Shown: piece by piece, positions 17,101-28,015 of the stretch
How the letters are laid out: every line of letters begins with the position of its first letter
How positions within the stretch are numbered: position 1 is the stretch's first letter
Source of the DNA: Gillisia limnaea DSM 15749
GTDB taxonomy: Bacteria; Bacteroidota; Bacteroidia; Flavobacteriales; Flavobacteriaceae
DNA: 64,000 bases
Assembly (NCBI RefSeq): GCF_000243235.1
Contig: NZ_JH594606.1
Span: forward strand, 662,934-726,933
Direction: 5' to 3'
Position numbers and translations under genes: made by a program
Notes under the pieces: model-generated
What the model was told of the DNA's origin: nothing
Database searches by the model: none
Seen by the model: only the letters and a program-made list of their open reading frames with translations

Positions 17101-18425
17101 CTGTTAAGCAATACAGGATGTCCTTTAAGAACATTCTCTAAAATATCCCATACTACCGGTTCTTTTTTGTCTATTATCTTTTTAGCGGACTTTACCGTTT
17201 TCACAATCCCTCTTTCAATCAGTTTCCTAATCACAAAAGGTTTGTAAAGCTCGGCTGCCATATCTTTTGGGATACCACATTCGAACATTTTCAATTCCGG
17301 TCCTACAACAATTACCGAACGTGCTGAATAATCCACACGTTTTCCCAGCAGGTTTTGACGGAAACGACCTTGTTTTCCTTTTAAGGAATCGGAAAGAGAT
17401 TTCAACGGCCTGTTAGAATCGGTTTTAACAGCAGATGATTTTCTTGTGTTATCAAAAAGTGAATCTACTGATTCCTGAAGCATACGTTTTTCATTACGTA
17501 AAATCACTTCCGGAGCTTTTATTTCTACCAATCTTTTTAAACGATTGTTACGAATAATAACCCTTCTGTAAAGATCATTTAAATCTGATGTTGCAAAACG
17601 CCCACCATCCAATGGCACCAAAGGTCTAAGTTCCGGCGGAATGATTGGAATTACTTTCATAATCATCCATTCAGGTCGGTTCTCACGGTTTTTGTTAGAA
17701 TCGCGAAGTGCTTCAACTACCTGTAATCTTTTTAAAGCTTCGGTTTTACGTTGTTTAGAAGTTTCGTGGTTTGCTTTATGTCTTAGATCGTAAGAAAGTT
17801 CATTAAGATCTATTCTTTTTAAAAGTTCTATAAGACATTCGGCACCCATTTTTGCGATGAACTTATTTGGATCGCTATCTTCCAGGTATAAATTTTCCTG
17901 CGGAAGCGTATCAAGGATATCAAGATATTCTTCTTCAGTTAAGAAATCTAATCTTTTAAGTTGTTCTCCTTCGGCACTTTTTGCGATACCCGCCTGGATC
18001 ACTACATAGCGTTCATAATAGATAATCATATCCAATTTCTTGGACGGAAGACCTAATAAATACCCTATTTTGTTAGGTAAAGAACGGAAATACCAGATAT
18101 GTGCAACCGGAACTACCAAATTGATATGTCCCACACGGTCACGACGTACTTTTTTCTCGGTTACCTCAACCCCACAACGATCACATACAATTCCCTTGTA
18201 ACGAATTCTCTTATATTTACCACAGGCACATTCATAATCCTTTACAGGACCAAAAATACGCTCACAGAATAAACCGTCACGCTCTGGTTTGTGCGTCCGG
18301 TAGTTAATAGTTTCAGGTTTTAGGACTTCCCCTCGAGACTCTGCCAAAATGGACTCGGGTGAAGCTAAACCTATAGAGATCTTATTAAATCTCTTTTCTA
18401 TAGTATGTTCATTATTTCTAGCCAT
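14124..18425 (-). CDS. rpoC: RNA polymerase subunit beta'
   Basis: The start [27 protein letters not shown] at 18425 gives 1433 residues; upstream in-frame codons are not family-like. The N-terminal zinc finger is [24 protein letters not shown]. The active centre is [12 protein letters not shown] with the three Mg-binding aspartates. The second zinc site includes [17 protein letters not shown]. Trigger-loop and rudder regions are recognisable ([25 protein letters not shown]). It is separated from rpoB by 82 nt and both share a transcript ending at 14059-14088. Confidence 0.98.
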   Translation of the reverse strand: MARNNEHTIEKRFNKISIGLASPESILAESRGEVLKPETINYRTHKPERDGLFCERIFGPVKDYECACGKYKRIRYKGIVCDRCGVEVTEKKVRRDRVGHINLVVPVAHIWYFRSLPNKIGYLLGLPSKKLDMIIYYERYVVIQAGIAKSAEGEQLKRLDFLTEEEYLDILDTLPQENLYLEDSDPNKFIAKMGAECLIELLKRIDLNELSYDLRHKANHETSKQRKTEALKRLQVVEALRDSNKNRENRPEWMIMKVIPIIPPELRPLVPLDGGRFATSDLNDLYRRVIIRNNRLKRLVEIKAPEVILRNEKRMLQESVDSLFDNTRKSSAVKTDSNRPLKSLSDSLKGKQGRFRQNLLGKRVDYSARSVIVVGPELKMFECGIPKDMAAELYKPFVIRKLIERGIVKTVKSAKKIIDKKEPVVWDILENVLKGHPVLLNRAPTLHRLGIQAFQPKLIEGKAIQLHPLACTAFNADFDGDQMAVHLPLGPEAILEAQLLMLGSHNILNPANGSPITVPSQDMVLGLYYMTKPRVSEGDIKIKGQGLTFYSAEEVVIAYNEKQVALNAVIKIRAKDFNAEGELVNQIIETTVGRVLFNESVPEQAGFINEVLTKKSLRDIIGKVLKVTSVAETAAFLDNIKDLGYKFAYTGGLSFSLGDIIIPEEKQSMIDEANEQVEGIIGNYNMGLITNNERYNQVIDIWTSTNAGLTELAMKRIREDNQGFNSVYMMLDSGARGSKEQIRQLTGMRGLMAKPKKSNSGGGEIIENPILSNFKEGLSILEYFISTHGARKGLADTALKTADAGYLTRRLVDVSQDVIVNQEDCGTLRGVEVSPLKKNDEIVESLGERILGRISLNDVYNPITEELLVKSGEEILEATVAKIENAPIESVEVRSALTCEAKKGICVKCYGRNLATDKLVQRGEAVGVVAAQSIGEPGTQLTLRTFHVGGIAGNVSEENKLIAKVGGVAEIEDLKVVKGEGPDGSITDIVISRTSELKIKDKKSGVVMTTSNIPYGSQIFINDGDTVKRDDIICQWDPYNGVIISEFAGKIKYENIDQGITYQVEIDEQTGFQEKVISESKNKKVIPTLLILGKKDEVIRSYNLPVGAHLMVDKDEKIKVGKILVKIPRKSSKAGDITGGLPRVTELFEARNPSNPAVVSEIDGVISFGKIKRGNREIIVESKLGEVKKYLVKLSNQILVQENDYIRAGMPLSDGSITPEDILSIKGPNAVQQYLVNEVQEVYRLQGVKINDKHFEVVVRQMMRKVRIVDPGDTIFLENQLIHKADFIEENDNIFGMKVVESAGDSTKLKPGQIVSIRELRDENSSLRREDKELATARDAVSATATPILQGITRASLQTKSFISAASFQETTKVLNEAAVSGKIDDLEGLKENVIVGHKIPAGTGMREYDNIIVGSKEDFEEMKERKQEVNYN

Positions 18426-18507
18426 AATAAGTGATGCTATATAATTATTGTGAAAATCCTGCTTTTTAAAGTTGGGCAAACGAGTGCCCAACTTTAATGG
18501 CAGTAAT

Positions 18508-21500
18508 TTATTCTTCTAGTCTAATATCCAATCCTAAACCTTTCAGCTCGTGCATTAACACGTTGAAAGATTCCGGCAATCCCGGCTCTGGCATTGGCTC
18601 TCCTTTTACGATAGCTTCGTAAGTTTTTGCCCTACCAATAACGTCATCTGATTTTACGGTCAAGATCTCACGCAAGGTTGCAGAAGCTCCATAAGCTTCC
18701 AGCGCCCAAACCTCCATTTCACCAAACCTTTGACCTCCAAATTGTGCTTTACCACCAAGTGGTTGTTGCGTAATAAGAGAGTATGGTCCAATAGAACGTG
18801 CGTGCATTTTGTCGTCAATCATATGCCCTAATTTCAACATATAGATCACCCCAACAGTTGCTGCCTGGTCAAACCTGTCTCCGGTACCACCATCATATAG
18901 GTGAGTGTGCCCGAAGCGCGGTACACCAGCTTCATCTGTAAGTTCATTGATTTGATCCAGTGTTGCTCCGTCAAAAATAGGAGTAGCATATTTTTTACCC
19001 ATTTTTTGACCGGCCCATCCTAATACAGTCTCATAAATTTGACCAATATTCATACGGGAAGGTACACCAAGCGGGTTAAGAACGATATCTACCGGAGTTC
19101 CATCTTCAAGGAACGGCATATCTTCCTGGCGAACGATACGTGCAACAATACCCTTGTTCCCGTGACGTCCTGCCATTTTATCACCAACCTTAAGTTTTCT
19201 CTTTTTAGCTACATAAATCTTAGCCAATTTGATAATTCCTGCAGGCAATTCATCTCCAACAGAGATGGTGAATTTTTCTCTTCTCAAGTTCCCCTGAAGA
19301 TCGTTTTCCTTAATTTTATAATTATGGATCAAATCTGCAACCAGTTTGTTCAGGTTGTCATCTGTAGTCCATGTGCCCTGAGTAAGGTGAGCATAATCAT
19401 CTACAGAATTCAACATCTTTAGCGTGTATTTTTTACCTTTTGGTAAAACTTCCTCTCCAAGATCGTTCTGCACTCCCTGAGCGGTTTTTCCACCAACAAT
19501 AGCAAATAACTTATCTATTAAATTAGCTTTTAAAACAGCGAACTTTGCATCATATTTTTTCTCAAGAGCGGTGACGTCTTCTTTATCCTGAACGCGTTTG
19601 CGTTTATCTTTTACTGCTCTTGCAAAAAGTTTTTTATTGATCACCACTCCTCTTAACGATGGATGTGCTTTCAAAGATGCATCTTTTACATCACCCGCTT
19701 TATCCCCAAAGATCGCTCTAAGTAGTTTTTCTTCAGGTGTTGGATCGCTTTCCCCTTTTGGAGTAATTTTTCCAATAAGGATATCACCGGGTTTTACTTC
19801 GGCACCAATTCTAATCATTCCGTTTTCATCAAGATCCTTGGTGGCCTCTTCAGAAACGTTTGGAATATCATTGGTCAATTCTTCATTACCCAATTTGGTA
19901 TCACGAACTTCTAAGGAATATTCGTCAATATGAATAGATGTAAACACATCTTCTCTTACAACCCTTTCAGAAATTACGATAGCATCCTCAAAGTTATATC
20001 CTTTCCAGGGCATAAAGGCTACTTTCATGTTTCTACCAAGAGCAAGCTCCCCTGCTTCTGTGGCATATCCCTGGCAAAGAACCTGTCCTTTTAATACCCT
20101 GTTGCCAACACTAACAATTGGTTTTAGGTTAATAGAAGTTCCCTGGTTGGTTTTTCTGAATTTTATCAAGTTATACGTCTTGGAATCAGATTCAAAACTT
20201 ACCATTCTTTCTTCTTCCGTACGATCGTACTTGATGGTAATTTTATCTGCATCTACGTATTCCACTACTCCCGCACCTTCTGCATTGATCAATACACGGG
20301 AATCTGTAGCTACCTGTCTTTCCAATCCTGTTCCTACAATTGGAGATTCTGCTCTTAATAAAGGTACTGCCTGACGCATCATGTTTGATCCCATCAAGGC
20401 CCTGTTTGCATCATCGTGTTCCAAAAACGGAATTAACGAAGCAGAAATTGAGGAAATTTGATTTGGTGCAACATCCACATAGTGAATCTCTTTAGGATCT
20501 ACTACCGGGAAATCACCTTCCATTCGTGCAATTACCTTATCTGAATCTATTGTTCCATCATCTTTTAAAGGAATGTTGGCCTGAGCGATCTTTTTATCTT
20601 CTTCCTCTTCAGCACTCAAATAAATAGGCTGATCTTTAAAGTTGATTCTTCCTTCGCTAACAGTACGATACGGAGTCTCAAGGAATCCCATGCTGTTTAC
20701 TTTAGAATACACCGCAAGGGAAGATATCAAACCAATGTTTGGACCTTCAGGAGTTTCAATTGGACAAAGCCTTCCGTAGTGGGTATAATGAACATCACGC
20801 ACTTCAAATCCAGCACGTTCTCTTGAGAGTCCACCTGGTCCTAATGCCGATAATCTACGCTTATGAGTGATCTCTGCCAATGGATTTGTTTGATCCATGA
20901 ACTGAGATAACTGGTTTGTTCCAAAAAACGAATTGATAACTGAAGACAAGGTCTTCGCATTGATCAAATCTATTGGAGTAAACACCTCGTTATCACGAAC
21001 ATTCATTCTTTCACGAATGGTACGCGCCATACGGGCTAAACCAACACCAAATTGCTGAGACAACTGCTCTCCTACTGTTCTAACACGACGGTTAGACAAG
21101 TGATCAATATCATCGATCTCTGCTTTTGAGTTAATTAATTCTATCAGGTATTTCACAATGGTAATAATATCCTCACGGGTAAGCACCTGCTTATCCATTC
21201 CAATATCAAGACCAAGTTTTTTATTCATTCTGTAACGACCTACTTCCCCAAGGCTGTAACGTTGGTCTGAAAAGAATAATTTATCTATAATTCCACGTGC
21301 AGTTTCTTCATCGGGCGGTTCCGCATTACGCAACTGGCGATAAATATGTTCTACTGCCTCTTTTTCAGAGTTCGTTGGATCCTTTTGCAACGTGTTATGA
21401 ATAATTGCATAGTCCCCGGTAGAATTGTCCTCCTTATGAAGAAGAATTGTTTTAGTTCCTGTTTCCAGAATTTCTTCTATGTGATCTTTATCCAGTTCTG

Positions 21501-22320
21501 TATCGCGATCTAAAACGATCTCGTTACGTTCAATGGAAACCACCTCGCCGGTATCTTCATCTACAAAATCCTCATACCAGGTATTTAATACCCTGGCTGC
21601 AAGTTTACGGCCTAATACTTTTTTAAGTCCTGTTTTAGAAACTTTTACTTCTTCGGCAAGGTCAAAGATCTCAAGGATATCCTTATCTCTTTCAAAACCA
21701 ATTGCACGGAAAAGTGTAGTAACAGGTAATTTTTTCTTTCTATCGATATACGCATACATCACGTTGTTTATATCGGTAGCAAATTCTATCCAGGAGCCTT
21801 TAAAAGGAATCACTCTGGCAGAATAAAGTTTGGTTCCATTTGCATGGAAAGACTGTCCAAAGAAAACACCAGGAGAACGGTGTAACTGTGATACCACAAC
21901 ACGCTCGGCGCCGTTCACACAAAAAGTTCCGCTTGGAGTCATGTAAGGAATCGTCCCCAGGTAAACATCCTGCACGATGGTTTCAAAATCCTCATGTTCC
22001 GGATCTGTACAATAAAGCTTTAAACGGGCTTTAAGCGGTACGCTATAAGTTAAACCACGCTCGATACATTCCTGGATGGAATATCTTGGTGGGTCCACAA
22101 AGTAATCAAGAAATTCTAAAACGAATTGATTACGGGTGTCTGTAATGGGAAAGTTTTCCATGAAGGTATTATAGAGACCTTCATCTCCCCTTTCTTCTGA
22201 TTTTGTTTCTAGTTGAAAGAAATCCTGAAATGACTTAATCTGGACATCCAAAAAGTCTGGATAATCAGGTTTGTTCTTTACAGAAGAGAAATTCAATCTT
22301 TCAGTTTGCGTTGCTAACAT
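18508..22320 (-). CDS. rpoB: RNA polymerase subunit beta
   Basis: The ATG at 22320 ([27 protein letters not shown]) gives 1270 residues. The rifampicin region is present and of wild-type appearance ([41 protein letters not shown]). The conserved [12 protein letters not shown] and the C-terminal [20 protein letters not shown] clamp region are intact. It follows rplL after 132 nt that contain a large hairpin. Confidence 0.98.
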   Translation of the reverse strand: MLATQTERLNFSSVKNKPDYPDFLDVQIKSFQDFFQLETKSEERGDEGLYNTFMENFPITDTRNQFVLEFLDYFVDPPRYSIQECIERGLTYSVPLKARLKLYCTDPEHEDFETIVQDVYLGTIPYMTPSGTFCVNGAERVVVSQLHRSPGVFFGQSFHANGTKLYSARVIPFKGSWIEFATDINNVMYAYIDRKKKLPVTTLFRAIGFERDKDILEIFDLAEEVKVSKTGLKKVLGRKLAARVLNTWYEDFVDEDTGEVVSIERNEIVLDRDTELDKDHIEEILETGTKTILLHKEDNSTGDYAIIHNTLQKDPTNSEKEAVEHIYRQLRNAEPPDEETARGIIDKLFFSDQRYSLGEVGRYRMNKKLGLDIGMDKQVLTREDIITIVKYLIELINSKAEIDDIDHLSNRRVRTVGEQLSQQFGVGLARMARTIRERMNVRDNEVFTPIDLINAKTLSSVINSFFGTNQLSQFMDQTNPLAEITHKRRLSALGPGGLSRERAGFEVRDVHYTHYGRLCPIETPEGPNIGLISSLAVYSKVNSMGFLETPYRTVSEGRINFKDQPIYLSAEEEEDKKIAQANIPLKDDGTIDSDKVIARMEGDFPVVDPKEIHYVDVAPNQISSISASLIPFLEHDDANRALMGSNMMRQAVPLLRAESPIVGTGLERQVATDSRVLINAEGAGVVEYVDADKITIKYDRTEEERMVSFESDSKTYNLIKFRKTNQGTSINLKPIVSVGNRVLKGQVLCQGYATEAGELALGRNMKVAFMPWKGYNFEDAIVISERVVREDVFTSIHIDEYSLEVRDTKLGNEELTNDIPNVSEEATKDLDENGMIRIGAEVKPGDILIGKITPKGESDPTPEEKLLRAIFGDKAGDVKDASLKAHPSLRGVVINKKLFARAVKDKRKRVQDKEDVTALEKKYDAKFAVLKANLIDKLFAIVGGKTAQGVQNDLGEEVLPKGKKYTLKMLNSVDDYAHLTQGTWTTDDNLNKLVADLIHNYKIKENDLQGNLRREKFTISVGDELPAGIIKLAKIYVAKKRKLKVGDKMAGRHGNKGIVARIVRQEDMPFLEDGTPVDIVLNPLGVPSRMNIGQIYETVLGWAGQKMGKKYATPIFDGATLDQINELTDEAGVPRFGHTHLYDGGTGDRFDQAATVGVIYMLKLGHMIDDKMHARSIGPYSLITQQPLGGKAQFGGQRFGEMEVWALEAYGASATLREILTVKSDDVIGRAKTYEAIVKGEPMPEPGLPESFNVLMHELKGLGLDIRLEE

Positions 22321-22390
22321 CAATGGACGGAATTATAATTTATATAAAAAAGTGTGTGCGTTATAGGCTTTAAGCTTTATATACGCAAAA

Positions 22391-22430
22391 GGGTTTAGAC
22401 CTTCAGGAGCGAATCCTGAGGTCTAAACCT
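22391..22430 (-). promoter_or_regulatory. rplL-rpoB intergenic hairpin (attenuator or processing site)
   Basis: The sequence forms a long stem (AGGTTTAGACCTCAGGA against TCCTGAAGGTCTAAACCC with one bulged base) followed on the minus strand by only TTTTGCG. That is a strong stem with a weak T-tract, so partial termination is more likely than a full stop. In E. coli the same spacer holds an attenuator and an RNase III site that set the ribosomal-protein to polymerase ratio; equivalence here is inference. Confidence 0.65.
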
Positions 22431-22452
22431 AAATAAATATTGCTTGTTAAGC

Positions 22453-22827
22453 TTATTTAAGCTCAACCTCGGCTCCTGCTTCTTCTAATTGTGCTTTTAA
22501 TGCTTCAGCTTCATCTTTAGAAACTCCTTCTTTAACTGCTTTTGGTGCATTGTCAACTAATTCCTTAGCGTCTTTAAGACCTAAACCAGTTAATTCTTTT
22601 ACCAATTTAACTACGGCTAGTTTAGCACCACCCGGAGCTTTAAGGATAACATCAAATTCTGTTTGCTCTTCAGCGGCTTCTTCACCACCACCTCCAGCGG
22701 CAGCAACAGCTACAGCTGCAGCAGCAGGCTCGATGCCATACTCATCTTTTAATATCCCGGCTAACTCATTAACCTCTTTTACGGTTAAATTAACCAATTG
22801 TTCTGCGAAATCTTTCAAATCTGCCAT
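22453..22827 (-). CDS. rplL: Ribosomal protein bL12 (L7/L12)
   Basis: The protein has 124 residues. The N-terminal dimerisation helix ([26 protein letters not shown]) is joined by an Ala/Gly hinge ([18 protein letters not shown]) to the factor-binding C-terminal domain ([33 protein letters not shown]). It forms the L10(L12) stalk that recruits translational GTPases such as the EF-Tu, RF3 and TypA encoded in this window. Confidence 0.98.
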   Translation of the reverse strand: MADLKDFAEQLVNLTVKEVNELAGILKDEYGIEPAAAAVAVAAAGGGGEEAAEEQTEFDVILKAPGGAKLAVVKLVKELTGLGLKDAKELVDNAPKAVKEGVSKDEAEALKAQLEEAGAEVELK

Positions 22828-22883
22828 TTTCTATCGTTTTAAAATGTTCTTTAATTTATATTTGTTAAAAAGTGCGTACGTGC

Positions 22884-23405
22884 TTATTCTTCCTTCTCAG
22901 AAAGGGTTTTAAGAATTCCGGCTAATTTACCACCACTTGACTTAAGCGCTGAAATAACGTTTTTAGCAGGTGATTGTAATAATCCGATGATATCTCCAAC
23001 AAGCTCCTCTTTGGACTTGATATTGACCAGGGTATCTAAATAGTCATCTCCTACATAGATCGCTTCTTCAATAAAAGCTCCTTTAAGCAAAGGCTTATCA
23101 GATTTTTTTCTGAATTCTTTGATGATTTTGGCTGGAGCATTTCCAACTTCCGACATCATAATAGATGTATTGCCTTTCAAAACGTCAGGAAGTTCTCCAA
23201 ATTCTTTATCGGAAGCTTCCATAGCTTTTGCAAGCAATGTATTTTTAACTACTGCTAGTTTTACGTTTGCCTTAAAACAGGCTCTGCGTAAATTTGAAGT
23301 ACTCAAGGCGTTTAAACCTGAGATATCTGCAAGGTAAATAATGGAATTATTTGATAACTGCGCAGTTAAATCTTCAATTACTAATGATTTTTCTTCTCTT
23401 GTCAT
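22884..23405 (-). CDS. rplJ: Ribosomal protein uL10
   Basis: The protein has 173 residues. It starts MTREEKSLVIEDLTAQLSNNSIIYLADISGL and contains the rRNA-binding part (RRACFKANVKLAVVKNTLLAKAME). A helical C-terminal tail (SPAKNVISALKSSGGKLAGILKTLSEKEE) binds L12 dimers. Only 11 nt separate it from rplA, so a leader structure for autogenous control, if present, must overlap the rplA end. Confidence 0.97.
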   Translation of the reverse strand: MTREEKSLVIEDLTAQLSNNSIIYLADISGLNALSTSNLRRACFKANVKLAVVKNTLLAKAMEASDKEFGELPDVLKGNTSIMMSEVGNAPAKIIKEFRKKSDKPLLKGAFIEEAIYVGDDYLDTLVNIKSKEELVGDIIGLLQSPAKNVISALKSSGGKLAGILKTLSEKEE

Positions 23406-23416
23406 AATCTATAATA

Positions 23417-24115
23417 TTATTGCTCAGTGAACCTTTTAGTATCAATTTCAACACTAGGACTCATTGTAGAAGAGATATGTATACTCTTAATATAAATACC
23501 TTTTGAAGTCGTAGGTTTCAATTTCACCAAAGTGGTTAATAATTCCCTTGCGTTTCCAGCAATTTTCTCAGCATCAAAAGAGGCTTTTCCAATTCCTGCG
23601 TGTACAATTCCCGTTTTATCAACTTTAAAGTCAATTTTACCGGCTTTTACATCAGATACTGCTTTTGCAACATCCATAGTTACCGTTCCGGTTTTAGGAT
23701 TAGGCATCAAACCTCTTGGTCCTAAAATTCTACCTAAAGGCCCTAATTTACCCATTACACTAGGCATTGTGATAATTACATCAACATCTGTCCAACCACC
23801 TTTAATTTTATCAAGGTATTCATCAAGACCAACATAATCTGCACCGGCTTGTTTAGCTTCTTCCTCTTTATCGGGAGTTACCAAAGCAAGTACTTTTACG
23901 TCTTTACCAGTTCCGTGGGGAAGCGTTACAACACCTCTCACCATTTGGTTGGCTTTACGGGGATCTACATTCAAGCGAACTGCCAAATCTACAGAGGCAT
24001 CAAAATTTTCACTTGCAACTTCTTTTATTAAAGCAGAAGCTTCAGTTACCGAATACATTTTACCGTTTTCGATCTTTGACTGGGCTTCCTTTTGCTTTTT
24101 AGTTACTTTTGCCAT
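23417..24115 (-). CDS. rplA: Ribosomal protein uL1
   Basis: The protein has 232 residues. Two-domain L1 is shown by the start [26 protein letters not shown] and by the signature [15 protein letters not shown] in the RNA-binding part. It forms the L1 stalk at the E-site and, in other bacteria, represses the rplKA transcript. It follows rplK after 19 nt. Confidence 0.98.
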   Translation of the reverse strand: MAKVTKKQKEAQSKIENGKMYSVTEASALIKEVASENFDASVDLAVRLNVDPRKANQMVRGVVTLPHGTGKDVKVLALVTPDKEEEAKQAGADYVGLDEYLDKIKGGWTDVDVIITMPSVMGKLGPLGRILGPRGLMPNPKTGTVTMDVAKAVSDVKAGKIDFKVDKTGIVHAGIGKASFDAEKIAGNARELLTTLVKLKPTTSKGIYIKSIHISSTMSPSVEIDTKRFTEQ

Positions 24116-24134
24116 TTTTAAATTCTATTTTGGA

Positions 24135-24572
24135 TTAAAACGGCGCTTGCCCTTTAACAGTTACACCCATTGAACGAGCTGTTCCCGCAACCATTTTCAT
24201 AGCCGATTCTATTGTAAATGCATTTAAATCCTGCATTTTATCTTCAGCAATTGCTCTTATCGTATCCCAGGATACACTCGCAATCTTTTTACGATTAGGT
24301 TCTCCAGATCCTTTTTTAGATTTTGCTGCTTCTAATAACTGAACAGCGGCCGGTGGAGTTTTGATAACGAAATCAAAAGACTTATCTTTAAAGACAGTAA
24401 TTTGAACCGGTAAAACTTTACCAGGTTTATCCTGAGTTCTGGCATTAAATTGCTTACAGAACTCCATTATATTTACTCCGGCAGCACCTAAAGCAGGTCC
24501 AACTGGTGGTGACGGGTTAGCAGCACCTCCACGAACTTGTAGCTTAACAACTTTACTTATTTCTTTTGCCAT
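24135..24572 (-). CDS. rplK: Ribosomal protein uL11
   Basis: The protein has 145 residues and starts [43 protein letters not shown]. The proline-rich N-terminal domain and the C-terminal rRNA-binding domain (KDLNAF-like stretch [23 protein letters not shown]) are complete. L11 binds the GTPase-associated region of 23S rRNA. It is 77 nt downstream of nusG. Confidence 0.98.
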   Translation of the reverse strand: MAKEISKVVKLQVRGGAANPSPPVGPALGAAGVNIMEFCKQFNARTQDKPGKVLPVQITVFKDKSFDFVIKTPPAAVQLLEAAKSKKGSGEPNRKKIASVSWDTIRAIAEDKMQDLNAFTIESAMKMVAGTARSMGVTVKGQAPF

Positions 24573-24649
24573 TTTTATAATTTTTAAGTGATAGTTTTAC
24601 GAGTGGAAGCTTTAAAAACTATCAAAAATATATGTAACACTATTTACTG

Positions 24650-25207
24650 TTATACTTTTTCAACTTGCATATAACTCAATTCCAATGGTGTTTTTCTTCC
24701 GAATATTTTCACCATTACCTCAAGCTTGCGTTTCTCTTCATTTATTTTTTCAACCGTACCATTAAATCCATTAAAAGGACCATCAATTACTTTGATGGTT
24801 TCGCCCATGGTAAAAGGAATAGCGACATTATCTGCCTTAACCGATAATTCATCCACCTTACCAAGCATACGGTTAACTTCTGATCTTCTTAATGGAACTG
24901 GCTCACCTCCTTTGGTTTCACCCAAAAATCCAATAACTCCATTTATAGATTTGATCATATGTGGAACTTCTCCTCCCAAATTTGCCAAAACCATAATATA
25001 TCCAGGGAAATAAACACGTTCCTTGGTAATTTTCTTACCATTCCGAACCTGAATTACCTTTTCTGTTGGAACAAGAACCTCACTAACATAATCTTCCATT
25101 CCCTGATGGGAAATCTCACGCTCAATATATTCCTTAACCTTATTTTCCTGACCACTTACGGCACGAACAACATACCATTTTTTATCCTTTACCTCTGCCA
25201 TAGCCAT
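24650..25207 (-). CDS. nusG: Transcription elongation/antitermination factor NusG
   Basis: The protein has 185 residues from the ATG at 25207 (MAMAEVKDKKW); an ATG two codons later is equally possible. The NGN domain (WYVVRAVSGQENKVKEYIEREI, YFPGYIMVL) and the C-terminal KOW domain (IPFTMGETIKVIDGPFNGFNGTVEKIN) are both present. NusG binds RNA polymerase and couples it to the ribosome or Rho. It starts 4 nt after secE. Confidence 0.97.
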   Translation of the reverse strand: MAMAEVKDKKWYVVRAVSGQENKVKEYIEREISHQGMEDYVSEVLVPTEKVIQVRNGKKITKERVYFPGYIMVLANLGGEVPHMIKSINGVIGFLGETKGGEPVPLRRSEVNRMLGKVDELSVKADNVAIPFTMGETIKVIDGPFNGFNGTVEKINEEKRKLEVMVKIFGRKTPLELSYMQVEKV

Positions 25208-25211
25208 TTAT

Positions 25212-25409
25212 TTAAGATTTGATCCATTCAAAATATTGCTCTATAAGAGAGCTAAATACTGTGTCCACACCCCAAATAGCTAAGGAGAAAATAATTGAAA
25301 AAACGGCTACAACTATTGTTAGCCTCTGAGCCTCTGGCCAAGTGGTCCATGTAACGTGGTTTCTTAACTCGTTATAAGACTCTGAAATATAATTAACGAT
25401 TCCTGCCAT
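25212..25409 (-). CDS. secE: Preprotein translocase subunit SecE
   Basis: The protein has 65 residues with one membrane helix (about residues 30-52, LTIVVAVFSIIFSLAIWGVDTVFSSLI) preceded by the amphipathic segment YISESYNELRNHVTWTTWPEAQ, the single-helix SecE form. It clamps SecY in the inner membrane. It lies between tRNA-Trp and nusG, the usual order. Confidence 0.95.
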   Translation of the reverse strand: MAGIVNYISESYNELRNHVTWTTWPEAQRLTIVVAVFSIIFSLAIWGVDTVFSSLIEQYFEWIKS

Positions 25410-25425
25410 TGTATTTTACTATTTG

Positions 25426-25498
25426 CACGGGTTGAGAGACTCGAACTCACGACACCTGGTTTTGGAGACCAGTGCTCTACCAACTGAGCTAAACCCGT
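25426..25498 (-). tRNA. tRNA-Trp(CCA)
   Basis: The minus strand gives acceptor ACGGGTT/AACCCGT, D-arm AGCTCAGTTGGTAGAGC, anticodon stem CTGGT/ACCAG with loop CTCCAAA (anticodon CCA) and T-arm GTGAGTTCGAGTCTC. CCA end not encoded. It lies between tuf and secE as in most bacteria. Confidence 0.97.
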
Positions 25499-25556
25499 AA
25501 ATATAAATTAAGGCATCCCACCTTAGGCAGGATACCTTAATTTTATATAGATTTAA

Positions 25557-26744
25557 TTAGTCTAAAATCTCAGTTACCTGACCAGCTCCTACTGTTCTAC
25601 CACCTTCACGGATAGCAAAACGCAAACCAACGGTCATCGCAATTGTTTGTAACAATTCAACGTGAATGGTCAAGTTATCTCCAGGCATAACCATTTCAAC
25701 ACCTTCTGGCAAAGTAATAGTTCCAGTTACATCAGTTGTACGTACGTAAAACTGAGGACGGTAGTTGTTATGGAATGGAGTATGACGTCCACCTTCTTCT
25801 TTTTTAAGAACGTAAACCTCTGCTTTGAATTTTTTGTGAGGCTTTACAGAACCTGGCTTACAAATAACCATACCACGAGAGATTTGAGTTTTCTCAATAC
25901 CTCTTAATAGTATACCTACGTTATCTCCAGCTTCACCTCTGTTAAGAATTTTACGGAACATCTCAACTCCAGTTACGGTAGAAGTCACTTTCTCTGCTCC
26001 CATCCCGATTATCTCTACAGGATCTCCGGTATTTGCAACACCAGTCTCAATACGACCAGTTGCAACAGTCCCACGACCAGTAATAGAGAATACATCCTCG
26101 ATAGGTAACAAGAATGGTTTATCAACATCACGTTCCGGCAATTCAATCCAGGAATCAACAGCTTCCATTAAGTCCAAAACAGTTTTAGACCATTTTTCAT
26201 CACCTTCAAGAGCTCCAAGAGCCGATCCTGAAATTACAGGTCCATTATCACCATCATATTCGTAGAAAGAAAGCAAATCTCTTACTTCCATTTCAACTAA
26301 TTCCAAAAGTTCTTCATCATCTACCAAGTCAACTTTATTCAAGAAAACTACGATTCTTGGAATACCAACCTGACGACCTAAAAGTATGTGCTCACGAGTT
26401 TGTGGCATAGGACCATCTGTTGCAGCTACCACTAAGATAGCTCCATCCATTTGAGCAGCACCAGTAACCATGTTCTTCACATAATCCGCGTGACCAGGAC
26501 AGTCAACGTGTGCATAGTGACGGTTAGCCGTTGCATATTCAACGTGCGATGAGTTAATTGTAATACCTCTTTCTTTTTCCTCGGGAGCATTATCGATTTG
26601 ATCAAAAGCACTCGCTTCTGAATAACCAGCATCAGCCATTACTTTAGTAATAGCTGCAGTTAATGTTGTTTTCCCGTGATCTACGTGTCCAATCGTTCCA
26701 ATATTTAGGTGCGGTTTGGAACGATCATAAGTTGCCTTTGCCAT
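25557..26744 (-). CDS. tuf: Elongation factor Tu
   Basis: The protein has 395 residues. G1 is [10 protein letters not shown]2 includes [13 protein letters not shown]3 is DCPGHADY, G4 is NKVDLVDD and G5 SGSAL. Domains 2 and 3 are complete ([23 protein letters not shown], ending [12 protein letters not shown]). It carries aminoacyl-tRNA to the ribosome. Only one tuf copy is in the window. Confidence 0.98.
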   Translation of the reverse strand: MAKATYDRSKPHLNIGTIGHVDHGKTTLTAAITKVMADAGYSEASAFDQIDNAPEEKERGITINSSHVEYATANRHYAHVDCPGHADYVKNMVTGAAQMDGAILVVAATDGPMPQTREHILLGRQVGIPRIVVFLNKVDLVDDEELLELVEMEVRDLLSFYEYDGDNGPVISGSALGALEGDEKWSKTVLDLMEAVDSWIELPERDVDKPFLLPIEDVFSITGRGTVATGRIETGVANTGDPVEIIGMGAEKVTSTVTGVEMFRKILNRGEAGDNVGILLRGIEKTQISRGMVICKPGSVKPHKKFKAEVYVLKKEEGGRHTPFHNNYRPQFYVRTTDVTGTITLPEGVEMVMPGDNLTIHVELLQTIAMTVGLRFAIREGGRTVGAGQVTEILD

Positions 26745-26804
26745 AATTAATAATTATTTAATCTTAGTTATATATTAGTGTTCAATTTAATGCAAATCAT
26801 TAAG

Positions 26805-26876
26805 AGCCAACGACGAGAATTGAACTCGTGACCTCTTCCTTACCAAGGAAACGCTCTACCCCTGAGCTACGTCGGC
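26805..26876 (-). tRNA. tRNA-Thr(GGT)
   Basis: The minus strand gives acceptor GCCGACG/CGTTGGC (with a G-U pair), D-arm AGCTCAGGGGTAGAGC, anticodon stem TTTCC/GGAAG-type with loop TTGGTAA (anticodon GGT) and T-arm ACGAGTTCAATTCTCGT. It is 60 nt upstream of tuf and probably shares its transcript. Confidence 0.96.
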
Positions 26877-27064
26877 AAAAAAGACTATCCCCACTAAGTC
26901 ACACTTATGGAGATAATTCAAACAGCTGCTCTAAAAAACGCTGCTATATTTAATTGAGTGATCTAACCTCAGGGGTGATGACCTACTCAGAAGAATAAAG
27001 CGCTTGGCTTAAATTCTTTCTTGGAGCGGGGAGCTACGCACTGGGCGCAACATCCTTTTCCTAG
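26877..27064. other. Unexplained 188-nt spacer inside the tRNA cluster
   Basis: Spacers between clustered tRNA genes are usually short, but 188 nt separate tRNA-Gly and tRNA-Thr(GGT). The stretch at 27020-27060 is much richer in G and C than its surroundings. No cloverleaf, ORF or terminator could be made from it. Confidence 0.3.
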
Positions 27065-27137
27065 AGCGAAAGACCGGGTTCGAACCGGCGACATTCAGCT
27101 TGGAAGGCTGACGCTCTACCAACTGAGCTACTTTCGC
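27065..27137 (-). tRNA. tRNA-Gly(TCC)
   Basis: The minus strand gives acceptor GCGAAAG/CTTTCGC, D-arm AGCTCAGTTGGTAGAGC, anticodon stem TCAGC/GCTGA with loop CTTCCAA (anticodon TCC) and T-arm GCCGGTTCGAACCCGGT. CCA not encoded. Confidence 0.96.
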
Positions 27138-27194
27138 AAAATTGAAACATCCTTAGAATGCTTCGTGTTGGATAAATCACTTAAAAGTGATTTG

Positions 27195-27276
<82 letters not shown>

Positions 27277-27504
27277 AAATAAAAAATCAATATTTCACAG
27301 AACCAGTTTGAACTTTGGCTTATTTTTTCGAGGGGCAAATTTAAATATAAATTTCACCATTAACAAAGCTTTTCATTCAAAATTTCAAAATCAATAAAGG
27401 AACACACTTCGAATTCACTCAGGATTAACTTTTTATCCTTATTTCGTAAAGCAAAATTCCTCTCACAGTACAAAACCTAAGCGGTTTTCAATTCAAAATT
27501 TCAG

Positions 27505-27578
27505 AGCCGATGGAGGGACTCGAACCCACGACCTGCTGATTACAAATCAGCTGCTCTAGCCAGCTGAGCTACATCGGC
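27505..27578 (-). tRNA. tRNA-Thr(TGT), copy 2
   Basis: This has the same 74-nt sequence as 7229-7302, with anticodon TGT. It is first in the cluster Thr-Tyr-Gly-Thr leading to tuf. Unlike copy 1 it has no duplicated 3' end downstream. Confidence 0.97.
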
Positions 27579-27674
27579 CTTTCATAACTTTTTTAGCATA
27601 AAAAAGTCCGCTATTTCTAACGGACTGCAAATGTATACATTTAATTCTTTTCACAAAACAAATCTGCAAAAAAA

Positions 27675-27980
27675 TTATGATACTTTGGCGTTCATTTTTT
27701 CCTTTTTCTTTTTTAATTGCCTCGTCAAAGTTCCAACACACTCATCTACACACTCTTCAAATTTTCGACAGGTTTTTTTTACGATAACATCCCCACCCGG
27801 AATACTCAATAAAATTTCAGTGATCTTATTCTCTTTCCCACTTGTATTCTGAACTTTCAGAAAAACATCTGCATAAATAATCTTATCATAGTAATGCTCC
27901 AATTTATCCAATCTAACCTGGATGAAATCGATTAATTTTTGATCCGCATTAAAGTTTACTGATTGCACATTTACTTTCAT
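27675..27980 (-). CDS. hpf: Ribosome hibernation promoting factor (HPF/YfiA family)
   Basis: The protein has 101 residues, the short form. It starts MKVNVQSVNFNADQKLIDFIQVRLDKLEHYYDKI and has the beta-alpha-beta fold (ADVFLKVQNTSGKENKITEILLSIPGGDVIVKKTCRKFEECVDECVGTLTRQLKK). It binds the 30S subunit in stationary phase. The C-terminal dimerisation domain of long HPF is absent. It is downstream of xerC and upstream of the tRNA cluster, the usual Bacteroidota arrangement. Confidence 0.9.
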   Translation of the reverse strand: MKVNVQSVNFNADQKLIDFIQVRLDKLEHYYDKIIYADVFLKVQNTSGKENKITEILLSIPGGDVIVKKTCRKFEECVDECVGTLTRQLKKKKEKMNAKVS

Positions 27981-28015
27981 CTCCTAAAAATTTTAATTAA
28001 ACAATAATTTAAAAA

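Noticed and set aside
19039-20374. Several plus-strand ORFs opposite rpoB (up to 127 codons)
   Set aside because: They are shadows of the conserved rpoB reading frame and have low-complexity composition without start signals or domains.
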